Source: Arcticibacterium sp047623945 (GTDB taxonomy: Bacteria; Bacteroidota; Bacteroidia; Cytophagales; Spirosomataceae). From it: a DNA stretch of 13,083 bases. How positions within the stretch are numbered: the first letter of the stretch is position 1; each line of letters begins with the position of its first letter. Shown one piece after another: positions 7,542 through 13,083 of this stretch. The notes below the pieces were generated by a model. It made no database searches, was not told the origin of the DNA, and worked only from the letters and a program-made list of their open reading frames with translations. The stretch spans positions 1 to 13,083 of the forward strand of contig JBLHOT010000099.1 of the NCBI GenBank assembly GCA_047623945.1. The letters run 5' to 3'. A program made the position numbers and the translations under genes.

Positions 7542-8969
7542 ATGAATTTAAAAGATTTTGAAGTCTGGTTTATTACGGGAAGCCAGCATTTATATGGGGA
7601 AGAGACACTCAATAAAGTGGCAGAACATTCAACGGAAATTGCTGCCTACTTTGATACTTCAGAGGCTCTTCCTGTTCGCGTTATTTTTAAACCTGTTGTT
7701 AAAACACCAGAAGAGATTTGGCAAACATTGCGAGATGCTAATACCACAAAAAGCTGTGTGGGTGTCATCACTTGGATGCATACGTTCTCACCAGCCAAGA
7801 TGTGGATAAACGGACTAAATGAACTCCAAAAGCCACTCTTACATCTTCATACGCAGTTTAATAGGAATATCCCCTTTGATACGATCGATATGGATTTCAT
7901 GAATTTGAACCAGTCGGCTCACGGAGATAGAGAGTTTGCCCATTTGTTAACTAAAATGAATGTGAAAAGAAAAACGGTGGTAGGTCATTGGCAAGATGAA
8001 GATGTGCTAGAAAGCATCAATGTTTGGTCTCGAGTATCTGTGGCCGTTCATGCCATGAAAATCATGAAAGTGGCTCGTTTTGGAGATAATATGCGTGAGG
8101 TTTCTGTCACGGAAGGTGATAAGGTGGCAGCTCAAATGAAGTTTGGGTTTTCTGTCAATACGCACCCTGTTGGAGATTTGGTTAAGGTTATCAATGAGGT
8201 AAGTCAAGCTGATATAGACACACTAATAACACAATACCATACCGAATACGAGGTTATGGAAATCCTTAAAAAAGGCCAAGAAAAGTATGACTCTATAGTG
8301 GAAGCCGCCCGAATAGAATTGGGTATCAAAGCATTTTTAGAAGCAGGTGATTTTTCAGCCTACACCAACACTTTTGAAGACCTTCACGGCATGCGACAGC
8401 TTCCGGGTATGGCTTCTCAAAGACTTATGGCAGCTGGCTACGGATACGGTGCAGAGGGCGATTGGAAAACCTCCGCCTTACTTCGCATATTGAAAATAAT
8501 GGCCACGGGTATGAAAGGAGGAAACTCCTTTATGGAAGACTATACCTATCATTTCGATACCGACAATCCGATGGTTTTGGGTTCTCATATGCTGGAAATC
8601 TGTCCTTCCATAAGCTCTGGAGCTGTTTACTGTGAAGTGCATCCGCTAGGCATTGGTGGCAAAGAAGATCCAGTAAGACTCGTTTTTAATGGCGATGCTG
8701 GACCTGCCATGAACGTCTCTTTGGTAGACCTTGGCGACCGATTCAGGCTCATCATCAATTTAGTAGATGGTCTTGAAGTGAATGAAAAGTTCCGAAAACT
8801 ACCTACTGCCAGAGTGCTTTGGCAACCAAAACCATCCATGAAAGAAGGCTTAAAACAATGGCTAGAAGCCGGAGGGGCACATCATACCGTTTATAGCCAA
8901 AACCTTTCGCTGGAATACATGGAAGATTTTGCTCGAATATTTAATTTGGAATTGGTTGTTATAGAGTAG
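7542..8969 (+). CDS. araA: L-arabinose isomerase
   Basis: AraA converts L-arabinose to L-ribulose using Mn2+; it is cytoplasmic and usually hexameric. The 475-residue product is somewhat shorter than E. coli AraA (500) and opens with the characteristic EVWFITGSQHLYGEE. All four metal-site residues are present: Glu305 (GYGAEGDWKTSAL), Glu332 (FMEDYTYHF), His349 (VLGSHMLEICP) and His448 (GGAHHTVYS), matching E. coli Glu306, Glu333, His350 and His450. It lies 11 nt after araB and was presumably cotranscribed with it. The next enzyme, ribulose-5-phosphate 4-epimerase (AraD), is not encoded nearby on either side. An arabinose/galactose dual activity is common in this family and cannot be excluded. 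Confidence 0.97.
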   Translation: MNLKDFEVWFITGSQHLYGEETLNKVAEHSTEIAAYFDTSEALPVRVIFKPVVKTPEEIWQTLRDANTTKSCVGVITWMHTFSPAKMWINGLNELQKPLLHLHTQFNRNIPFDTIDMDFMNLNQSAHGDREFAHLLTKMNVKRKTVVGHWQDEDVLESINVWSRVSVAVHAMKIMKVARFGDNMREVSVTEGDKVAAQMKFGFSVNTHPVGDLVKVINEVSQADIDTLITQYHTEYEVMEILKKGQEKYDSIVEAARIELGIKAFLEAGDFSAYTNTFEDLHGMRQLPGMASQRLMAAGYGYGAEGDWKTSALLRILKIMATGMKGGNSFMEDYTYHFDTDNPMVLGSHMLEICPSISSGAVYCEVHPLGIGGKEDPVRLVFNGDAGPAMNVSLVDLGDRFRLIINLVDGLEVNEKFRKLPTARVLWQPKPSMKEGLKQWLEAGGAHHTVYSQNLSLEYMEDFARIFNLELVVIE

Positions 8970-9171
8970 TTATTTTGCTTTTAGAGTCCTTAACCGAAAC
9001 GCTAAAGAGGAAATGTTGATATTTTAATTGCCACGACTTTCTTCTCATGGGGTACACGAAATTAAGTTTAAGCTCTTACCCATTAACTTGAAGCTATGAA
9101 AAATACCACGAAAGAAGTCTACAAATCGTAACCGAACTATTCTATATTTTCCCTCACATTAATTCTTTAAA
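8970..9171. other. intergenic region before acr3
   Basis: This 202-bp gap contains no ORF longer than about 14 codons. A single ATCGTA half-site at 9125-9130 resembles one arm of the downstream ArsR-type operators, but the second arm is missing. TATATTTT at 9143-9150 is a 7-of-8 match to the Bacteroidota -7 element and lies about 20 bp before the acr3 ATG. It is a candidate promoter without a clear -33 partner. No terminator for araA was recognised. Confidence 0.35.
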
Positions 9172-10206
9172 ATGGCATCAAAAAAATTGAGTTTCCTGGA
9201 TAAGAATCTTACCCTTTGGATATTTATCGCAATGTCAATTGGAGTTGGACTTGGATATTTCATTCCAACATTTCCTGACATCATAAATTCATTCAATAGC
9301 GGAACAACGAACATTCCAATTGCAATTGGTTTGGTTTTAATGATGTATCCACCTCTGGCAAAAGTCAATTATTCTCTGCTGCCAAAAGTTTTCAGAAACA
9401 CCAAGATTCTTTCCATTTCATTAATTCTTAATTGGATAATTGGTCCTATTCTAATGTTCCTTTTGGCGATCACCTTTTTGCGTGATTATCCTGAATATAT
9501 GGTCGGGCTTATTCTAATTGGTTTGGCTCGTTGTATTGCCATGGTTTTGGTTTGGAACGACCTGGCAGAAGGAAGTAGCGAATATGGAGCAGGCTTAGTG
9601 GCTTTAAATAGCATTTTCCAAGTTTTTGCATACAGTTTTTATGCGTGGATTTTTATAACTGTTCTTCCACCCTATTTCGGATTTGAAGGTGCTATCGTTG
9701 ACATTTCAATCGCAACAATTGCTGCAAGCGTTGCCATTTATTTAGGTATTCCCTTTGTTTTAGGAATTTTAAGCCGACTGATTTTAGTGAAACTAAAAGG
9801 GGAAGAATGGTACACTGAAAAATTCATTCCGACTATTTCACCCATCACATTGATTGCACTTTTGTTTACGATTGTGATTATGTTCTCTTTGAAAGGAGAG
9901 TTGATTGTAGAAATACCAATGGACGTTTCAATTATTGCCGTTCCGCTACTTATCTATTTTAGCATAATGTTTATCATCGGATTTTTTGTCACAAAAGCAA
10001 TGGGTGCGGAATATGACAAAACCGCCGCGGTAGCATTTACAGCAGCAGGAAATAACTTTGAATTAGCTATTGCTGTTGCCATTGCAGTTTTTGGATTAAA
10101 CTCTGGGCAGGCGTTTGCAGGAGTAATAGGTCCGTTGGTAGAAGTTCCTGCTTTGATTCTACTGGTTAGAGTTTCTTTTTGGTTAAAGAAAAAGTATTAC
10201 TTATAA
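9172..10206 (+). CDS. acr3: ACR3-family arsenite efflux permease
   Basis: This inner-membrane protein exports arsenite (and sometimes antimonite) driven by the proton gradient, as part of arsenic resistance. The 344-residue product has about ten hydrophobic segments and the family landmarks. These are the N-terminal SFLDKNLTLWIFIAMSIGVGLGYF, LVLMMYPPLAKVNY in the second segment, the essential cysteine Cys121 in GLARCIAMVLVWNDLA, and Glu297 in TAAGNNFELAIAVAI. It lies 65 nt before a broken arsR, which supports an arsenic role. Codon and base use appear more A+T-rich than in araBA, compatible with separate acquisition. No full copy of the ArsR-type dyad precedes it, so it may have its own promoter. 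Confidence 0.94.
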   Translation: MASKKLSFLDKNLTLWIFIAMSIGVGLGYFIPTFPDIINSFNSGTTNIPIAIGLVLMMYPPLAKVNYSLLPKVFRNTKILSISLILNWIIGPILMFLLAITFLRDYPEYMVGLILIGLARCIAMVLVWNDLAEGSSEYGAGLVALNSIFQVFAYSFYAWIFITVLPPYFGFEGAIVDISIATIAASVAIYLGIPFVLGILSRLILVKLKGEEWYTEKFIPTISPITLIALLFTIVIMFSLKGELIVEIPMDVSIIAVPLLIYFSIMFIIGFFVTKAMGAEYDKTAAVAFTAAGNNFELAIAVAIAVFGLNSGQAFAGVIGPLVEVPALILLVRVSFWLKKKYYL

Positions 10207-10249
10207 ATTTCCCAAAAGTGACTTTTGTCATATTTCAATCAAAACCCCC

Positions 10250-10267
10250 ATCGTACATTTACGATAA
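10250..10267. promoter_or_regulatory. ArsR-type operator 1 over a -7 promoter element
   Basis: ATCGTA-CATT-TACGAT (10250-10265) is a perfect 16-bp dyad with a 4-bp spacer, 6 bp before the arsR ATG at 10272. The same 18-bp motif recurs at 10594-10611 with 15 of 18 identities. TACATTTA (10254-10261), a 7-of-8 match to the Bacteroidota -7 element, sits inside the dyad; a TTTG at 10224-10227 is a possible -33 element, though the 26-bp spacing is long. Binding by ArsR here would block the promoter, the usual autoregulation. Symmetry and repetition are seen; the binding protein is inferred. Confidence 0.7.
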
Positions 10268-10271
10268 GAAA

Positions 10272-10576
10272 ATGAAGCGAAGTTTAGGACATATCGCATT
10301 TAAGGAAGACACAGAAGCTTTGGCTAAATTCGCAAAGGCTTTAGGCATCCAACCCGTATTCCCATTTTAAAACATCTTGAAAACCAATCGTGTTGTTTCA
10401 CGGGCGATTTGGTGGAGGTTTTTCCTTTGGCACAATCTACAATTTCTCAACATCTGAAAGAATTAAAAAACGCTGGTCTGATTCAAGGAGAATTAAAACT
10501 ACCCAAAATAAAGTACTGCATCAATCAAGAAAACTGGAACATTGCAAAATCATTATTCCAGCAATTTTTTGACTGA
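10272..10576 (+). pseudogene. arsR: arsR-family repressor, broken by one frameshift
   Basis: ArsR proteins are metalloid-sensing winged-helix repressors of resistance operons. The ATG at 10272 gives 24 codons and a following GG, ending in ...AKAL plus G. The reading then continues only in the -1 frame from CAT at 10346, giving HPTRIPILKHLENQSCC and the winged-helix core LAQSTISQHLKELKNAGLI, to the TGA at 10574-10576. Restoring one base between 10345 and 10346 yields a normal 101-residue ArsR with the conserved ALGHPTR motif. As it stands, the unshifted frame stops at TAA 10368-10370, before the DNA-binding helix. Two adjacent cysteines (41 and 42 of the restored protein) lie where ArsR proteins carry the CxC metal site. 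A sequence error is the main alternative to real inactivation. Confidence 0.87.
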
Positions 10577-10593
10577 TATTTTTCAACAAACCT

Positions 10594-10611
10594 ATCGTCT
10601 ATTTGCGATAA
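10594..10611. promoter_or_regulatory. ArsR-type operator 2 before the thioredoxin-like gene
   Basis: ATCGTCTATTTGCGATAA matches operator 1 at 15 of 18 positions. Its outer arms TATCG (10593-10597) and CGATA (10606-10610) remain a perfect dyad, while the inner pairs have drifted. TCTATTTG (10598-10605) is a 7-of-8 match to TAnnTTTG, again inside the dyad. The motif is 16 bp before the ATG at 10628, so it would control the thioredoxin-like, osmC, permease and fusion genes as a second transcript under the same regulator. Confidence 0.65.
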
Positions 10612-10627
10612 ACAAAAAACACGTATT

Positions 10628-10864
10628 ATGAACAAAGTAATTAAAATTTTGGGCACAGGATGCCCAAAATATCAATCAATGACAGCTGTTGTGACAGAGG
10701 TAGTTTCTGAGAATAACATTGATTCAACTATTGAAAAAATTGAGGACATAGAGGAAATCATGAAGTTCAATATCATCTCCACACCGGCATTGCTAATAGA
10801 CAATGTTATTACGATAAAAGGCAGAGTACCCTCAAAAGGTGAAGTTTTGGCACTGTTAAACTAA
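10628..10864 (+). CDS. small thioredoxin-like protein with CxxY in place of CxxC
   Basis: This 78-residue protein matches the small 'redox-active disulfide protein 2'/MTH895 thioredoxin-fold family, often found in ars and metal-resistance operons. It begins with a beta strand and the active-site loop VIKILGTGCPKYQSM, and later has STPALLIDNVITIKGRVPS, containing the cis-proline segment (TPAL) and the usual C-terminal strands. The family motif is normally CPxC, but here Cys12 is followed by Pro-Lys-Tyr15; the TAT codon is one change from TGT. A dithiol-disulfide cycle is therefore impossible, although a single cysteine could still bind a metalloid or form mixed disulfides. It lies downstream of operator 2 and 5 nt before the osmC-like gene. 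Confidence 0.87.
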   Translation: MNKVIKILGTGCPKYQSMTAVVTEVVSENNIDSTIEKIEDIEEIMKFNIISTPALLIDNVITIKGRVPSKGEVLALLN

Positions 10865-10869
10865 AAATA

Positions 10870-11277
10870 ATGAATTATCAAATCAATGCTTCTTCCACTT
10901 CAAACCAAGATGGAATTATCCATATTAAGCAGTCAAACATAGGCTTTGGTACGACTTCAAAATCGGCTGTAACCTTACCAAACCCTGCCGACTTATTCTT
11001 AGGTTCATTCGCTTCTTGTATGCTAAAGAACGTGGAGCGTTTTTCTGAAATATTGAAATTCGACTATTCGAAGGCCTCCGTTGAGGTTAATGCTATTCGC
11101 CACGAAAACCCTCCAAGGATGGACAACATTGTCTACAGTTTGACAATCTACAGTAATGATAAAAGCCTGAACACTAAACTACTAAAAAAGAACATCGAAA
11201 AATATGGCACTATCTTCAATACAGTAAAATTAGCATGTGCTATTTCAGGCACGGTTATCACCGTAGCAAATGTTTGA
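10870..11277 (+). CDS. OsmC/Ohr-family protein
   Basis: OsmC-family proteins are small cytoplasmic thiol-dependent peroxidases that act on organic hydroperoxides. Many members, including those beside permeases and thioredoxin-like proteins, are uncharacterised. The 135-residue product has the two expected cysteines: Cys50 in DLFLGSFASCMLKNVERF, at the start of the central helix, and Cys123 in VKLACAISGTV. It follows the thioredoxin-like gene by 5 nt and overlaps the permease start by 8 nt (11270-11277), so it is inside an operon. Whether it detoxifies peroxides generated during metalloid stress or has another thiol role cannot be read from sequence. I would not assign it specifically to OsmC or Ohr. 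Confidence 0.88.
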   Translation: MNYQINASSTSNQDGIIHIKQSNIGFGTTSKSAVTLPNPADLFLGSFASCMLKNVERFSEILKFDYSKASVEVNAIRHENPPRMDNIVYSLTIYSNDKSLNTKLLKKNIEKYGTIFNTVKLACAISGTVITVANV

Positions 11278-12243
11278 TTGGATTCAAAATATTGCAGATT
11301 GGTTAGTTTATGATGTCCTTAATTTGAATAAAGGGCAACATTTAGCTGAAGCCCTAAACTTCTTTATATACGATACAGCAAAGATTTTAATACTTCTATT
11401 TGTTGTCATCTTTTTCATGGGAATAGTCAACAGTTACTTTCCCATAGACAAAGTCAAAAGTTATCTATCAAGGAATAAATTGTATGGATTGGAATACCTA
11501 ATGGCCAGTCTATTTGGCGTCGTAACCCCTTTTTGCTCTTGTTCGTCCGTCCCCTTGTTTATAGGTTTTGTACGAGGAGGGATACCCTTAGGTGTCACTT
11601 TCGCTTTCTTGATTACTTCCCCTTTGGTCAATGAGCCATCGGTCTTTTTGTAGGCTTGTTCGGCCTTAAAACGACCATTATTTATATAGTCAGTGGTGTT
11701 TTGTTAGGTACTATCGCTGGAGTAATCCTTCAGAAACTAAAGCTAGAACGCTATTTAACCCCTTGGGTACAGGAAGTTATAGCAAATGCTCAAAAAGAAC
11801 AAGACGCCTTTATTGCCGAAAAGCAAACCCTAAAACAACGGTTGCCCATTATTTGGGATGAAGTTATTACGATTATAAAAGGGATTGTTCCATACGTTGT
11901 GGTTGGTATCGCTATTGGTGGACTGATGCACGGTTATATTCCTGAAGGATTTTTTGAAAAATACATGTCTAAGGACAACCTTTTTGCCGTACCTATTGCT
12001 ACTATATTGGCTGTGCCTATGTACTCAAATGCTGCAGGCATACTTCCGGTAGTTCAAGTTTTGGTAACCAAAGGCATTCCTTTAGGTACTGCCATAGCGT
12101 TTATGATGGGTGTTGTTGGCTTGTCATTGCCAGAAGCCATGCTCTTAAAAAAAGTAATGACCTCGAAACTGATTGCCATCTTTTTTGGTGTAGTGATACT
12201 TTGTATCATCGTCTCAGGATATCTTTTTAACCTTATTCTTTAA
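11270..12243 (+). pseudogene. ArsP/DUF318-family permease, frameshifted
   Basis: This family (COG0701/PF03773) comprises inner-membrane permeases; some members export organoarsenicals (ArsP), and others lie in ars-like or metal operons. The 5' part (11270-11653) has two hydrophobic segments and the signature FCSCSSVPLFIGF (Cys89, Cys91), then FLITSPLVNE, where the frame runs into TAG 11651-11653. The family sequence resumes in the -1 frame from GCC at 11635 (AIGLFVGLFGLKTT) and continues to TAA at 12243, including a second half with MYSNAAGILPVV. Adding one base near 11634 restores a protein of about 324 residues with SPLVNEAIGL. The break separates the two membrane halves. Alternatives are a sequence error or two separately translated halves; an internal TTG at 11656 could start the second. 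Confidence 0.86.
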
Positions 12244-12257
12244 TCATCTTTATACTC

Positions 12258-13083
12258 ATGAAGAAACAAAGTATCATTTTCATATTAGCACTATCTCTCG
12301 TTTTTATTCAAAAATTAAATGCTCAAACAATCCCCCCAACTTATACAAAAGGAGCTATGAATGACATGGGTGCTAACTTTGACCTAAATATTTGGTTAGA
12401 TACGCTATCTGACAAATCGCATTTATACGGTATGGGGCCTTATGATAAAATGAAAGGCGAGATAACCGTTTTTGATGGTAAGCCTTTCTATGCATCGGCT
12501 TTTGTAAAAAGCCAAGCGGTGGTGAGCCAAAACTGGGATATTGAATCTCCCTTTTTTGTATGTAGCAATGTAAAAGAATGGGAGGCTTTTAATCTAACTG
12601 AATCGATTCACAGTGTAACTGATATACAGGAAAATGTAGCCAAGATTGCAAAAACACAAGGATATGATTTAAACGAACCTTTTTCATTTCGGGTTACGGG
12701 GAATTTTGACAAGGTAACATGCCATATAGTAACACCCAGAAACTCAGAAATAGACGGTTATAGACAAAATGTCAATTCTCAGAATTTCTCATTTGAAAAT
12801 ATTAGTGGCGAAGTATTGGGCTTTTATTCAGACCACCATCAAGGAATATTTACGGGGTCAAAAAGCTTTGTGCATGTTCACTTTTTAAAAGACGACCAGA
12901 CTTTCATGGGGCATTTAGACAAAATCACGAGCGACAACAATTCGCTTAAACTCTATTTGCCTAAAAGGCAAACAAAAGTTAAAACGGAAATGAGAGTAAA
13001 TGACACAGATTTTTCAAAAGGTCGCTTGGGCAATATTCAAAACATAGACTTGGAAGATCTAGTCAAATTTCATGGGCACCTCT
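12258..13083 (+). CDS. exported acetolactate-decarboxylase-like/FmdE-like fusion (3' end missing)
   Basis: This frame opens at ATG 12258, 14 nt after the permease, and is still open at the right edge (275 codons seen). Residues 1-22 form a signal peptide (MKKQSIIFILALSLVFIQ...NA|Q), so the product is probably periplasmic. Residues about 35-250 resemble alpha-acetolactate decarboxylase (PF03306). They include KGEITVFDGKPFYA with Glu68, DGYRQNV, and the zinc-ligand set His206-x-His208 and His219, in the same 2- and 11-residue spacing as His194/His196/His207 of known enzymes. From about 263, DLEDLVKFHGHL is the start of an FmdE-like domain (PF02663), whose next residues are typically CPG; the next codon starts with T, compatible with Cys. 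Cytoplasmic acetolactate decarboxylases lack a signal peptide. The substrate is unknown, and classical decarboxylase activity should not be assumed. Confidence 0.78.
   Translation, partial: MKKQSIIFILALSLVFIQKLNAQTIPPTYTKGAMNDMGANFDLNIWLDTLSDKSHLYGMGPYDKMKGEITVFDGKPFYASAFVKSQAVVSQNWDIESPFFVCSNVKEWEAFNLTESIHSVTDIQENVAKIAKTQGYDLNEPFSFRVTGNFDKVTCHIVTPRNSEIDGYRQNVNSQNFSFENISGEVLGFYSDHHQGIFTGSKSFVHVHFLKDDQTFMGHLDKITSDNNSLKLYLPKRQTKVKTEMRVNDTDFSKGRLGNIQNIDLEDLVKFHGHL

Noticed and set aside
10344..10370. Programmed frameshifting in arsR
   Set aside because: No slippery heptamer lies near the switch, and the conserved HPTR motif starts immediately after a single missing base.
10179..10370. 63-codon ORF starting inside the end of acr3
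   Set aside because: Its first part is an out-of-frame shadow of acr3; only the portion from ATG 10272 is the true N-terminus of the broken arsR.
11641..11656. Programmed -1 frameshifting at the T-run before TAG in the permease
   Set aside because: GTC TTT TTG TAG is not a good X XXY YYZ slippery site. Family-like sequence in the -1 frame (AIGLF) begins upstream of the run, which points to an indel near 11634.
1..13083. CRISPR arrays, tRNA genes, insertion-sequence ends or attachment sites
   Set aside because: No regularly spaced repeats, tRNA-like cloverleaf sequence, transposase or integrase, or paired flanking repeats were found by reading both strands.

Overview
The window looks like chromosomal DNA of a Bacteroidota bacterium, probably a Cytophagales-like or related lineage. 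The base composition is A+T-rich, and genes usually lack a clear Shine-Dalgarno sequence. Near-matches to the Bacteroidota -7 promoter element (TAnnTTTG) are present, one exported protein carries a typical '...NA|Q' signal-peptide cleavage site, and the AraA and AraB sequences are of the kind seen in this phylum. The genus cannot be told from the sequence alone. No rRNA, tRNA, CRISPR array, insertion sequence or prophage was recognised.

Layout. (1) 1-340 is a non-coding leader. (2) 341-2408, plus strand: mnmH (tRNA 2-selenouridine synthase) overlapping selD (selenophosphate synthase), a self-contained route from selenide to selenophosphate to 2-selenouridine in tRNA wobble positions. (3) 2409-2770: a gene-free convergent gap, locally richer in G+C and in small dyads. 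(4) 5556-2771, minus strand: a three-gene TRAP transporter operon (dctP lipoprotein, dctQ, dctM). (5) 5557-5895: the divergent control region. (6) 5896-8969, plus strand: araB and araA (ribulokinase, L-arabinose isomerase). araD is not in the window. (7) 9172 to the right edge, plus strand: an arsenic-resistance-like block, visibly more A+T-rich. It holds acr3 (arsenite efflux), a frameshifted arsR, a small thioredoxin-like protein that has lost one active-site cysteine, an OsmC-family protein, a frameshifted permease of the ArsP/DUF318 family, and the start of an exported protein that joins an acetolactate-decarboxylase-like domain to an FmdE-like domain and runs off the edge. That last reading frame is easy to miss because it has no stop codon in the window.

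How the genes work together. mnmH and selD form one pathway. The TRAP operon and araBA diverge from a shared 330-340 bp region and may respond to the same sugar-type signal, although a TRAP carrier for arabinose itself would be unusual. In the ars-like block, two near-identical dyads (ATCGT..ATTT.CGATAA), one before arsR and one before the thioredoxin-like gene, lie over the -7 promoter region and look like ArsR operators defining a small regulon: arsR, and trx-osmC-permease-decarboxylase/FmdE. Two single-base frameshifts and a CxxC-to-CxxY change in this block suggest decay of the module, or sequence errors for the two indels.

Most notable points: the decarboxylase/FmdE fusion at the right edge, the duplicated operator, and the concentration of damaging changes in the ars-like block.
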